From positions 2,108,001 through 2,172,000 of the forward strand of contig NZ_AP022577.1 of assembly GCF_010730955.1 (NCBI RefSeq): a stretch of DNA of 64,000 nucleotides, in the 5' to 3' direction. This DNA is from Mycolicibacterium aubagnense (lineage in GTDB: Bacteria; Actinomycetota; Actinomycetes; Mycobacteriales; Mycobacteriaceae). The notes below the pieces were generated by a model. That model made no database searches, was not told the DNA's origin, and was given only the letters and a program-made list of their open reading frames with translations. The position numbers and the translations under genes are program-made. This document shows positions 37,858 to 45,624 of this stretch, in pieces. Position 1 is the stretch's first letter, and the number at the start of each line of letters is the position of its first letter.

Positions 37858-38562
37858 TCAGCAGCCGCAGCCCTCACCGCGCCAGGATTCGATGCCCTCC
37901 CGCACCGCCGCAGCAGCGATGAGCAGACCGATGGCCGGATCGAGCCACCAACCCCCGGGCCAGATCGCGGTGACCGCCAAACCGATCAGTACCGCGGCGG
38001 CTTGGGCGGCGCACAGGTAGTTCTGGGTGCCTTCACCGGCGGTGGCCCCCGAGCCCAGGATCACTGCCAGCCGGTGTTTGGCATAGCCCAGCAGCGGCAT
38101 GATCACCAGCGCCAGGGCGGTCAGCGCGATGCCGATGGCGCTGGTCTCGCTGTGCTGCCCCGCCAGCAGGTGATGGATGGATTCCGCGGCGATGTAGGGG
38201 GCGATCAGCCAAAACGACACCGCCACCGCGTATTGGGCGCGCCGCTCGGCGGTCGATGACAGGGTGCGCGCCCCGGTGAACCGCCACACCACAATCAGGC
38301 TCGCGAGCCCCTCCACCGCGCTGCCCAGCGCCCATCCGGTTAACGCGATCGACCCGGCCATCAGGCCCTGCCAGAGCCCGACGAGCCCCTCGGTGAGCAT
38401 CCAGGCCAGGCTGACCCAGGCCAGCAACCGTGCCCACCGTGCAGCCCGATGCCACCGCGCATCGCGCACCGGCCCCGCCGGCACGGACCCGCACCCGTCG
38501 TCGCACGCACCGTCGGGGGGCACGCTGGTGGGACGGGCGGCCGGGCCGCCGTGGGTGGTCAT
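37858..38562 (-). CDS. Cation diffusion facilitator (Cd/Zn/Co efflux)
   Basis: A 234-residue CDF-type membrane protein with about six hydrophobic segments; the motifs GSIALTGWALGSAVEGLASLIVVWRFTGART and WWLDPAIGLLIAAAAVREGIESW are typical. The classic HxxxD site of helix 2 is changed (GWALGSAVEG), so metal choice may differ from standard CDFs. The cytoplasmic N-terminus has CDDGC and the C-terminus ends EGCGC, giving extra cysteine ligands. ATG 38562 overlaps the stop of the upstream ArsR-type sensor (ATGA), so export is under its control. It is intact. Confidence 0.8.
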   Translation of the reverse strand: MTTHGGPAARPTSVPPDGACDDGCGSVPAGPVRDARWHRAARWARLLAWVSLAWMLTEGLVGLWQGLMAGSIALTGWALGSAVEGLASLIVVWRFTGARTLSSTAERRAQYAVAVSFWLIAPYIAAESIHHLLAGQHSETSAIGIALTALALVIMPLLGYAKHRLAVILGSGATAGEGTQNYLCAAQAAAVLIGLAVTAIWPGGWWLDPAIGLLIAAAAVREGIESWRGEGCGC

Positions 38563-38930
38563 TGCGGCTGCCCGGCGGCCGGGTCTGCGCCGTAGGTGGG
38601 GCATAGCGCCACCAGGTTGCCGGTGGCCTGCAATACGGCCTCGGCGGCGGCCAGCACCTCGGTCAGCGCCGGCTGGGTGAGCCGAAACACCGAAGCCCGG
38701 CCCGCCGGCTCGGAGTCCACCAGGCCGCACTCACGCAGGCAGCCAAGGTGTCTGGACACCGTGGACTGTGCCAATCCCACCGCGGTCGCCAAGTCGGTGA
38801 CCCGCGCCGGGCCGGTGGCCAGCCGGCGCACGATCGCCAGCCGGGTGGGATCGCCCAACGACCGAAACAGCGCCGCGGCCGGCGCCAACTCGACACGATC
38901 AACCACAACATTGGGCGTTGTCATCGTCAT
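38559..38930 (-). CDS. ArsR/SmtB-family sensor, CmtR-like
   Basis: A 123-residue winged-helix repressor (LFRSLGDPTRLAIVRRLATGP, VGLAQSTVSRHLGCLRECGLV). The recognition helix contains the pair CLREC, the same positions used by mycobacterial CmtR to bind Cd(II) or Pb(II), and a third Cys occurs near the C-terminus (LVALCPTYG), which CmtR also needs. It is co-translated with the CDF exporter. An 8 bp inverted repeat overlaps its start codon. A Cd/Pb response is therefore probable, though inferred from residues rather than tested. Confidence 0.83.
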   Translation of the reverse strand: MTMTTPNVVVDRVELAPAAALFRSLGDPTRLAIVRRLATGPARVTDLATAVGLAQSTVSRHLGCLRECGLVDSEPAGRASVFRLTQPALTEVLAAAEAVLQATGNLVALCPTYGADPAAGQPQ

Positions 38931-38939
38931 TTGACGATG
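38922..38939. promoter_or_regulatory. Inverted repeat over the CmtR-like start codon
   Basis: CATCGTCA-TT-TGACGATG places 8 bp arms across the ATG at 38930. CTATAG lies two bases beyond (38940-38945), close enough for a near-leaderless message. It fits autorepression by the sensor. Confidence 0.45.
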
Positions 38940-39066
38940 CTATAGCAGGACGGCGAAGTGGGGACCTTCGCCTCTGGAGGCCCGGCACCCACCGGATGCA
39001 TGCTGGCGGCAGCGATCACGTGGTCAAGCGATCGACTTGTTCCTACGACACGGCCCAGGAGGCGTC

Positions 39067-39354
39067 ATGTGCGGTTGGGGTGGTAATGGCTGGATGTGGA
39101 ACGGCGGCTACGGCGGCGGATGGGGTTGGGGCGGCTGGATTCTGACTGCCGTGGTCGCGGTGCTGTTTTTCGCGGTGCTGATCACCGCGATCGTGGCGGC
39201 GGTGCGCTACCTGAGCGGCACCCATCACGGGGCCGCGGGCGCCGCACCCGGGGCCCGCACCGCCGAGGACATGCTGGCCGAACGCCTGGCGCGGGGGGAG
39301 ATCGATGACACCGAATACCGCCAGCGCATGACGGCACTGCGCGAACACCGTTGA
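39067..39354 (+). CDS. Small membrane protein with SHOCT domain
   Basis: A 95-residue protein. A Trp/Gly-rich start (CGWGGNGWMWNGGYGGGWGWGGW) leads into one transmembrane helix (ILTAVVAVLFFAVLITAIVAAV), and the C-terminus has the SHOCT motif MLAERLARGEIDDTEYRQRM. AGGAGG precedes the ATG at 39067. It opens a four-gene module of envelope and metal-related proteins, five bases before the cupredoxin-like gene. Such SHOCT proteins often accompany copper-resistance genes on mycobacterial mobile DNA; function unproven. Confidence 0.75.
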   Translation: MCGWGGNGWMWNGGYGGGWGWGGWILTAVVAVLFFAVLITAIVAAVRYLSGTHHGAAGAAPGARTAEDMLAERLARGEIDDTEYRQRMTALREHR

Positions 39355-39359
39355 ACGCC

Positions 39360-40077
39360 ATGAAAACTCACCGTTTGTGGCTGGTCGTGGCCATCGCGGC
39401 CAGCTCGCTGGTGCTCGGGCTGGGCGCCACCGCGATCGCGTACCGCACCGGCCCCGGTGCCCGCCCGATCCCACCGGCCAGCGCCGGCCCTACCGGCTGG
39501 CCGCCTACCGCGGGTATCCGGGCGGCACGGGAATGTGGGGTCGGGGCCCGGCGATGATGGGCCCGTGGCGCCAATACCGGGCGGCCCGACGTCCTGCGCG
39601 GCGCCGGCGCTGCCGGGGACGGTTGTCGATGTCAACGTCACCGACATGGGCTCGATGATGGGCCCCGGCAGGCACATGATGATGGGGCCGCGGATGATGC
39701 CCGGCATGGGCATGATGCGGATCTACCTGTCCCCGGCCACGGTGCCCGCCGGACCGGTGTCATTCCGCGTCCTGAACACCGGTGCGATGGTGCACGAGCT
39801 GGTGGTACTGCCGCTGCCCGCAGGACAATTCGCGGGCCGGCGCCCCAGCGGCCCCGACGGCACCGTCGATGAGACCGGCAGCCTCGGTGAAGCCTCCCGC
39901 AGCTGCGCCGCCGACCGTGGCGACGAACAATCACCGGACTACGGCATCGCCCCCGGCGCCCTGGGCTGGACCACCATCACCCTGCCGCCGGGCCGCTACG
40001 AGCTGGTCTGCAACATCGCCGGTCACTACGTCTCGGGTATGTCCGCCGAACTCGACGTCACCGGGCCGCCCCGATAA
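39360..40077 (+). pseudogene. Exported cupredoxin-like protein, two frameshifts
   Basis: The N-terminus is a signal peptide (MKTHRLWLVVAIAASSLVLGLGATAIA). The last 150 residues form a cupredoxin-like domain with Met-rich DMGSMMGPGRHMMMGP, VPAGPVSFRVLNTGAMVHELVVLPL, and a type-1 copper-like C-terminal loop, YELVCNIAGHYVSGM (Cys-His-Met). Frames change near 39504-39505 (CC should be CCC) and at 39559-39564 (GGGCCC, one base short), both within the linker. Restored, it would be a periplasmic or cell-wall copper carrier of about 239 residues. Co-oriented with the SHOCT gene and the Met-rich gene. Confidence 0.7.
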
Positions 40078-40099
40078 GCACCAGGAAAGGACCGCCGCC

Positions 40100-40435
40100 A
40101 TGTTCACCGCACGCACCACGATCACGGCACTGGCCGCCGCCGCGCTGGTCAGCGCGCTGGTCCCTACATTCACCGCCGTCAGCAGCGCTGACACCGCTAC
40201 CCCGCAACCGCGAACCGGAGTGTGGGCGCCGATCGGCTCGGACCTTCCGACGCAAGGCCCGCCGGGCTGCTGGACCCCCAACGGCTGGGACCCCGGATGC
40301 TATTGGGGCCCAGGCATGATGGGGCCCGGTTCCTGGGGCCCAGGCATGATGGGGCCCGGCCCCATGATGGGACCCGGCTCCTGGGGACCGATGATGGGCC
40401 CCGGCCCTTGGGGACCGATGATGGACCCCTGGTGA
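40100..40435 (+). CDS. Secreted Met/Gly/Pro/Trp-repeat protein
   Basis: A 111-residue protein with a signal peptide (MFTARTTITALAAAALVSAL ending near SSADT) and a mature region dominated by repeats of the type WGPGMMGPG and SWGPMMGPG, with paired methionines. No domain family recognised. Clustered MM pairs are typical thioether copper(I) ligands, and the gene follows a cupredoxin-like gene by 22 bases with AGGAAAGG as ribosome site. A copper-binding envelope role is a reasonable guess, not shown. Confidence 0.65.
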   Translation: MFTARTTITALAAAALVSALVPTFTAVSSADTATPQPRTGVWAPIGSDLPTQGPPGCWTPNGWDPGCYWGPGMMGPGSWGPGMMGPGPMMGPGSWGPMMGPGPWGPMMDPW

Positions 40436-40580
40436 CACCACTAACCCACCAATCACGCAGGGGCACAACACATACCAACGAGGCGCACCGGTCTCACCCG
40501 GGCAGCCCGCGCACGCCGCCACACCCATCTCATCGACGTATCTGCCGTCGTGAACGATCAGCACCCAGAGGAATCCACCG

Positions 40581-40979
40581 ATGAACATCGCGATCTCCAC
40601 CACGCTGCACACCGACTTCGATGACGCCGTCACCCGCACACGAAACGCCCTGCAACAACAAGGCTTTGGCGTGCTCACCGAGATCGACATGAAAGCGACC
40701 ATCAAAGCCAAACTCGGCACCGACATGGAGGACTACCTCATCCTGGGCGCCTGCAACCCCCCGCTCGCCCACCAGGCCGTCACCATTGACCGCCAGATCG
40801 GGTTACTGCTGCCCTGCAACGTCGTCGTGCGCGCCCACCCCACCGACACGGGCACGGTGATCATCGAAGCAATGAACCCCATGCTGATGGTCGACGTCAC
40901 CGACGAACCCGCACTCAAAGACATCGCCGACCAAGCCACGACAAAACTGCAAGCCGCAATCGACGCCCTCACCGCATAA
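40581..40979 (+). CDS. DUF302-domain protein
   Basis: A 132-residue cytoplasmic protein that fits DUF302 along its whole length: FDDAVTRTRNALQQQGFGVLTEIDMKATIKAKLG, YLILGACNPPLAHQAV, IGLLLPCNVVV and a C-terminal VTDEPALKDIADQA. Two cysteines lie in the usual places. DUF302 proteins are common beside heavy-metal and copper genes, but their activity is unknown. AGAGGAAT precedes the ATG. It is the last gene of the element; 40980-41200 shows nothing else. Confidence 0.8.
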   Translation: MNIAISTTLHTDFDDAVTRTRNALQQQGFGVLTEIDMKATIKAKLGTDMEDYLILGACNPPLAHQAVTIDRQIGLLLPCNVVVRAHPTDTGTVIIEAMNPMLMVDVTDEPALKDIADQATTKLQAAIDALTA

Positions 40980-41200
40980 AACCCAACCCGAAACCGCAGC
41001 GCCGACCTGCCCGAATCGCGAACAGAGTGCGCAGGCGCGGAATTCCAGGCACCGCCAAACCAATCCGGCGCGCCACCACTTCAGCCACAAGAGCCGCCGA
41101 ATCGCCACCTAAACGGAAACACCCTGCAACGCAATCGTATCCGCTTACGCCCAGACCAGTCCCATAACCTAAGGGGGAACAACAGAACACACCCGAATAC

Positions 41201-41212
41201 AACCCCAGATAA
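41201..41212 (-). repeat. Right terminal inverted repeat
   Basis: AACCCCAGATAA, the exact inverse of 25368-25379. On its outer side codon 94 of eccB4 (TGG, Trp) begins immediately, without extra bases. Confidence 0.8.
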
Positions 41213-41494
41213 CCACGTCGACCCGATCCGCACATACAGTGCACCGGTATCCCGGACCATCACGATCGGCGCGTCCCCGAGCCCGCCGGCCGGTGACGCG
41301 ATCGCGATGACCGCACACACCGCCACCGCCAGCAACCCGGCCAGCCATCCCGACCCGTATGAGATAGATTGCGCGCGAACCGGTTCCTCGACCATCGCGG
41401 TGTCACCACGCACCAGTGCGTGGATCAGCCGACGCGTCTGAAAGCGCCGGCCGCTGGCCTCCAACTGCGCGCCCTGCCCCCGACCCATGTCCAT
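41213..41494 (-). pseudogene. eccB4: EccB4, 5' part (94 codons) cut off by the mobile element
   Basis: Residues 1-94 begin MDMGRGQGAQLEASGRRFQTRRLIHALVRGDT, then a single transmembrane helix (SGWLAGLLAVAVCAVIAIA) and the EccB signature APIVMVRDTGALYVRIGSTW. EccB proteins continue here with HPxLNLxSARL, which is found at 25361 downward. After Trp94 the frame runs into the element for 43 unrelated residues. A second ATG at 41488 is an alternative start. The fragment would make a membrane anchor without its periplasmic domain. Confidence 0.92.
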
Positions 41495-41550
41495 CCCCCG
41501 GCTAGCAGCCTAACCGCGGCCGGCCGTGGCCCCCGACACCAATTGCCCCC

Positions 41551-41605
41551 AGGGATTTGTGCACGATTTTCCGCGCCGACCGCGGAAAATCGTGCACAAA
41601 TCCCT
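41551..41605. terminator. Perfect 25 bp palindrome at the glpK stop
   Basis: Arms 41551-41575 and 41581-41605 are exact complements with the five-base loop CCGAC; the right arm overlaps the glpK stop codon. Core GATTTGTGCACGA recurs at 63221. It probably ends glpK transcription and may belong to a repeated palindrome family. Confidence 0.65.
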
Positions 41606-43121
41606 AGTCCACGTCGACCCAGTCGAGGGTGCGGCCGACGGCCTTCCGCCAGCCGGCGTAGCCGGCGGCGCGCTGCGCGTCGTCCCACGACGGCGCCCAC
41701 CGCTTGTGCTCCTGCCAGTTGGCGCGCAGCTCGTCGGGATCGGACCAGAACCCGACCCCGAGGCCGGCCGCGTATGCCGCGCCGAGCGCAGTGGTCTCGG
41801 CGACAACGGGTTTCACCACTTCGACACCCAGCACGTCGGCCTGGATCTGCATGCACAGTTCGTTGGCGGTGATGCCGCCGTCGACCTTCAGCACCTCCAG
41901 GTGCACGCCCGAATCCGCGGCCATCGCGTCGACGACGTCGCGGCTCTGGTAGCAGATGGATTCCAGCGTGGCCCGGGCCAGATGGGCGTTGGTGTTGAAC
42001 CGGGACAGCCCGACAATGGCCCCGCGCGCATCCGAACGCCAGTACGGCGCGAAGAGTCCCGAGAAAGCCGGCACGAAATACACCCCGCCGTTGTCCTCGA
42101 CCTGGCGCGCCAGCGCCTCACTGTCCGAGGCGCCGGCGATGAGGCCGAGCTGGTCGCGCAGCCACTGCACGGCCGAACCGGTGACGGCGATCGAACCCTC
42201 GAGTGCATATACAGGTTTCGCATCGCCGAACCGATAGCACACCGTCGTCAGCAGCCCATGCTCCGAGCGCACGATCTTCTCGCCGGTGTTGAGCAGCAGG
42301 AAATTGCCTGTGCCGTAGGTGTTCTTGGCCTCCCCCGCAGACAGGCACACCTGCCCCACCATCGCGGCCTGCTGGTCGCCGAGGATGCCGGTGACCGGCA
42401 CCGGTGCGCCCAGCGGACCGTCGGCCGCGGTCAGGCCGTATGCCTCGGACACCGACGACGACGCGATGGTCGGCAGCATCTGACGCGGAATCCCGAAGAA
42501 CGACAACAGTTCGTCGTCCCAATCGAGGGTCTCGAGGTTCATCAGCATGGTGCGGCTGGCGTTGGTGACGTCGGTGACGTGCACACCGCCGCGGGTGCCG
42601 CCGGTCAGGTTCCACAGCACCCAGGTGTCACAGGTGCCGAAGATGGCGTCACCGCGTTCGGCGGCTTCGCGCACCCCGTCGACGTTCTCGAGGATCCACT
42701 GGATCTTGCCGCCGGAGAAGTACGTCGCGGGCGGAAGACCGGCCTTGCGGCGGATGACGTCGCCGCGGCCCGCGCGTTCCAGTGCCGAGGCGATCCGGTC
42801 GGTACGGGTGTCCTGCCAGACGATCGCGTTGTAATACGGACGCCCGGTGCGCTTGTCCCACACCATCGTCGTCTCACGCTGGTTGGTGATGCCGAGCGCG
42901 ACCAGATCGGACGCCGATAACCTCGTGTTGTTCAGCGCCGACTGCAGCACCGAGCCGGTGCGCTCCCAGATCTCGACGGGATTGTGCTCGACCCAGCCGG
43001 CCCGCGGCAGAATCTGCTCGTGTTCGAGCTGGTGGCGCCCGACCTCACGACCGGAGTGGTCGAAGATCATCGCCCGGGTGCTGGTGGTGCCCTGGTCGAT
43101 GGCCGCTACGAATTCGGCCAA
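41604..43121 (-). CDS. glpK: Glycerol kinase
   Basis: A 505-residue FGGY kinase of standard length. The ATP loop [18 protein letters not shown] starts the protein; [31 protein letters not shown] and the C-terminal signature [20 protein letters not shown] follow. It phosphorylates glycerol to glycerol-3-phosphate. The start is a TTG at 43121 (TTG GCC GAA TTC) with GGAAGG upstream. It lies between the severed eccB4 and the CGNR regulator; no partner facilitator gene is present here. Confidence 0.95.
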   Translation of the reverse strand: MAEFVAAIDQGTTSTRAMIFDHSGREVGRHQLEHEQILPRAGWVEHNPVEIWERTGSVLQSALNNTRLSASDLVALGITNQRETTMVWDKRTGRPYYNAIVWQDTRTDRIASALERAGRGDVIRRKAGLPPATYFSGGKIQWILENVDGVREAAERGDAIFGTCDTWVLWNLTGGTRGGVHVTDVTNASRTMLMNLETLDWDDELLSFFGIPRQMLPTIASSSVSEAYGLTAADGPLGAPVPVTGILGDQQAAMVGQVCLSAGEAKNTYGTGNFLLLNTGEKIVRSEHGLLTTVCYRFGDAKPVYALEGSIAVTGSAVQWLRDQLGLIAGASDSEALARQVEDNGGVYFVPAFSGLFAPYWRSDARGAIVGLSRFNTNAHLARATLESICYQSRDVVDAMAADSGVHLEVLKVDGGITANELCMQIQADVLGVEVVKPVVAETTALGAAYAAGLGVGFWSDPDELRANWQEHKRWAPSWDDAQRAAGYAGWRKAVGRTLDWVDVD

Positions 43122-43228
43122 TGGCCCGTCCTTCCGCTCAAACGCTGTCGGTGATCACGGTAGGAGACGCAGCCGGGTCACGCGATGCATTGCGGCAACC
43201 GGTGCCGGGCGCGTCGGGCAGCCGGGCG

Positions 43229-43783
43229 TCAGCTCTCGCGCGCGCGGCGTTCGCGGTACGCCGCGACGTGCTGACGGTTTCCGCAGTTTCCGGTGTCGCA
43301 GAAGATGCGAGATCGGTTGCGCGACAGGTCGATCAGCACCGCGGTGCAGTCCGATGCCGCGCACGTCTTGAGCCGCCGCAGTTCACCCGCCCGGATCAGG
43401 TCCGCGAGGGCCATCGCCATCTCGGCGCCCATGCGCTGGACCAACGGGTCCTGATCGGCCGCCAGATGCAGATGCCATTCCGGGTTCTCCGGATGCCGAG
43501 TCAGCCAGGGCATGGCGCGGTTGTCGATGAGAAGCGCGTTGACCTGGCCGACCACCGCCTCTTCATCGCCTGCCGTGGCCCACAATTCGCCGAGTCGCCG
43601 CCGGAGACCGTGCACCGCGGCGAGTTCGGCGGCGTCGCGGTCGCGCCGGCCGGTCCACCCGAAGTCGTTCAGGTAGTCGTCCAGGGACGCCAGGTCGGCG
43701 AGGTGGTCGCCGTCGACCCGGTCGCTGTTGATCAGCACGCACGCCGCGCGCAGCGTGAGCTCCGTGTCATGACTGAAATTCAT
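43229..43783 (-). CDS. CGNR zinc-finger regulator (ABATE domain)
   Basis: A 184-residue protein starting MNFSHDTELTLRAACVLINS. The N-terminal ABATE-type ligand domain (LDDYLNDFGWTGR) is joined to a C-terminal zinc finger CAASDCTAVLIDLSRN then FCDTGNCGNRQHVAAYRERR, which defines the CGNR family. These are stress or ligand-responsive regulators, usually of an adjacent transporter or enzyme. The start at 43783 is chosen because it is the conserved MNFSHD start next to a promoter-like repeat. It diverges from the EamA transporter by 75 bp. Confidence 0.85.
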   Translation of the reverse strand: MNFSHDTELTLRAACVLINSDRVDGDHLADLASLDDYLNDFGWTGRRDRDAAELAAVHGLRRRLGELWATAGDEEAVVGQVNALLIDNRAMPWLTRHPENPEWHLHLAADQDPLVQRMGAEMAMALADLIRAGELRRLKTCAASDCTAVLIDLSRNRSRIFCDTGNCGNRQHVAAYRERRARES

Positions 43784-43842
43784 TTGACTCGTTACACCCG
43801 CCCTCCGTAGCGTCATGACCAATCCCAAGTTGACTCATTACA
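43784..43842. promoter_or_regulatory. Direct-repeat operator candidate between CGNR and EamA genes
   Basis: TTGACTCGTTACA (43784-43796) and TTGACTCATTACA (43830-43842) are 12/13 identical and lie at the two ends of the 75 bp divergent gap. Each could be a CGNR-protein site controlling one of the two genes. Confidence 0.5.
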
Positions 43843-43858
43843 TCATTGGAGGTGGCCC

Positions 43859-44881
43859 ATGACGGCGTCGAACGGCACCAATGCCGGCCACTTCCGGACC
43901 GGCATGATCTTCGCCGTCCTGTCTGCCTTCACCTTCGGGATGGCGGGCGCCCTGGGCAAGTCCCTGATCGAGGCGGGGTGGAGCCCCACCGCGGCAGTGG
44001 TCGCCCGGCTGACCGGCGGTGCGCTGGTCATGGCCGTGGTCGCGACCGTCCTGCGCCGCGGCTGGGTGCGAGAAGCGCTGAGTCACAAAGGCACGGTCAT
44101 CGCCTATGGCGCCATCCCGATCACGGGCGCCCAGCTCTGCTACTTCAACGCCGTCACCTATCTCCCCGTCGGCATCGCGCTGCTGCTCGAGTACGCCGCA
44201 CCCCTGCTGGTGGTCGGCTGGGTGTGGGCCACCACCCGGCGCCGGCCCAGCACCCTCACATTGGCCGGCGTCGCGATCGCCGTCGCCGGCATCACGCTGG
44301 TACTCGGCCTGATCGGCCCCGGAAGCAGGAGTGGCGCCCCGATCAGCGCAGCCGGCATCGCCTGGGGCATGGGCGCGGCCGTCTGCGCCGCGTGCTACTT
44401 CGTCATGTCCGACAAGGCCAGCGCCGACGGCACCGGCCTGCACTCCATCACCCTGGCGACCGGTGGGCTGATGGTCGGCGCGGCGACGGTCGCGCTGCTC
44501 GGCGTATCCGGCGTCATGCCACTCGCGTTCACCGGCAACGACACCACGCTGGCAGGCCTGACGACGTCCTGGCTGGTACCCGTGATCGCGCTGGCCATCG
44601 TGCCGACCGCGATGGCGTACACCTTCGGCATCATGGGTATCGCCCGCCTGCAGCCCCGGTTCGCCTCCCTGGTCGGCCTGTCCGAGGTGATGTTCGCCGT
44701 GCTGTCCGCCTGGGCACTGCTGGGCGAGGCGATCACCGCAATCCAATTGCTGGGCGGTGCGGTGGTGCTGGCCGGGCTGGCGCTTGCCCGGCAGGGCGAC
44801 CGCGGCGAAGCGACCTGGCACGACGATTGGCCGGACAGCCCGGAGGGTTTGCCAGCAGGTCAAACAATTGGCCGTAGCTGA
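43859..44881 (+). CDS. EamA/DMT-family transporter
   Basis: A 340-residue drug/metabolite transporter with ten hydrophobic helices in two EamA repeats (MIFAVLSAFTFGMAGALGKSL and IAWGMGAAVCAACYFVMSDKA open the halves), and a polar C-terminal tail. RhaT/EamA proteins export amino acids, metabolites or drugs; the substrate cannot be read. A GGAGG ribosome site lies just before the ATG at 43859. Expression is probably set by the divergent CGNR regulator. Its stop is ten bases before the first cutinase-like gene. Confidence 0.85.
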   Translation: MTASNGTNAGHFRTGMIFAVLSAFTFGMAGALGKSLIEAGWSPTAAVVARLTGGALVMAVVATVLRRGWVREALSHKGTVIAYGAIPITGAQLCYFNAVTYLPVGIALLLEYAAPLLVVGWVWATTRRRPSTLTLAGVAIAVAGITLVLGLIGPGSRSGAPISAAGIAWGMGAAVCAACYFVMSDKASADGTGLHSITLATGGLMVGAATVALLGVSGVMPLAFTGNDTTLAGLTTSWLVPVIALAIVPTAMAYTFGIMGIARLQPRFASLVGLSEVMFAVLSAWALLGEAITAIQLLGGAVVLAGLALARQGDRGEATWHDDWPDSPEGLPAGQTIGRS

Positions 44882-44890
44882 TCACGATAT

Positions 44891-45568
44891 GTGAAGATGG
44901 CCCGCGTGACCTTGCTCAGCACGTCGGTCCGAGTGGCCGCAATCGCCGCCGCCGTCATCTCCGGAACCGCGCTGCTGCCCTCGGCACCGGCTCAGGCCGA
45001 CAACGCCTGCCCCAACATCGAGATCGTTTTCGCCCGCGGGACCAGTGAGGACCCGGGCGTCGGCAGGGTCGGCTACGCGTTGGTCGATGCGCTGCAGCCG
45101 CTGGTCGGTGGCCGGACTGTCGGTAGCTACGGCGTCGACTACCCGGCCACGTACGACTTCCTGACGGCCCAGGACGGCGCGACCGACGCCCAGAACCACA
45201 TCTCGGCCATGGCGCAGCAGTGCCCGCGTACCAAGATCGTGCTCGGTGGCTACTCCCAGGGCGCGGCGGTGGTCGACATGCTGGCCGGCGTACCGCCGCT
45301 CGGCGACCGGGTCGGCGAGGTCGGCTCGGCGCCGCCGCTGCCGGCCGAACTCGCGAGTCGGGTCGCGGCCGCAGCGGTCTTCGGAAACCCGTCGGCCAAG
45401 TTCAGCCACCCGCTGGATTCGATGGGCCTGTTTGCGAACCGTGCCATCGACCAGTGCTCCCCAGGTGACCCGATCTGCTCGCGCGGCCGTAACCCGTTCG
45501 CCCACACGCACTACGAGACGTCCGACTTCGTGGACCAAGCCGCGCAGTTCATCGCGTCACACGTCTGA
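44891..45568 (+). CDS. Cutinase-family secreted esterase 1
   Basis: A 225-residue protein: signal peptide (VRVAAIAAAVISGTALLPSAPAQA), FARGTSEDPGVG, nucleophile motif GGYSQGAAV, catalytic Asp in SPGDPICS and His in NPFAHTHYE. Four cysteines can form the two cutinase disulfides. Mycobacterial cutinase-like proteins are lipid esterases of the cell envelope or medium. The GTG at 44891 is followed by an ATG two codons later (44897), either may be used. First of four tandem paralogues, corresponding in position to cut3/cut4 of M. tuberculosis. Confidence 0.88.
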   Translation: MKMARVTLLSTSVRVAAIAAAVISGTALLPSAPAQADNACPNIEIVFARGTSEDPGVGRVGYALVDALQPLVGGRTVGSYGVDYPATYDFLTAQDGATDAQNHISAMAQQCPRTKIVLGGYSQGAAVVDMLAGVPPLGDRVGEVGSAPPLPAELASRVAAAAVFGNPSAKFSHPLDSMGLFANRAIDQCSPGDPICSRGRNPFAHTHYETSDFVDQAAQFIASHV

Positions 45569-45624
45569 CCTGCCGATAAACGCCGATCGCGGAACCACAT
45601 CTGGAGCCGCGGTTAAGATTCGGT

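Larger units (their letters stand above)
25368..41212. mobile_element. 15.8 kb recombinase-driven mobile element inserted in eccB4
   Basis: The boundaries are set by the broken eccB4 frame on both sides and by 12 bp inverted repeats (TTATCTGGGGTT at 25368-25379 and its complement at 41201-41212). Between the left repeat and eccB4 lie six bases (25362-25367, ACAACC) absent from a rejoined eccB4; this resembles the exchanged hexanucleotide core left by Tn554-type transposition. The element carries two intact-in-design tyrosine recombinases, a recombinase-like zinc-ribbon protein, a TnpB/TnpC-like pair, regulators and metal-handling genes. There is no integrase next to a tRNA, no conjugation genes and no replication gene. 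Many genes carry single-base frameshifts. Confidence 0.88.

Noticed and set aside
41081..41212. Apparent 137-residue gene covering the eccB4 5' fragment
   Set aside because: The last 43 codons are element DNA read by chance; only residues 1-94 are EccB4.
25368..41212. Integrative conjugative element
   Set aside because: No relaxase, coupling protein, type IV or FtsK-type transfer gene, or replication gene is present between the ends.
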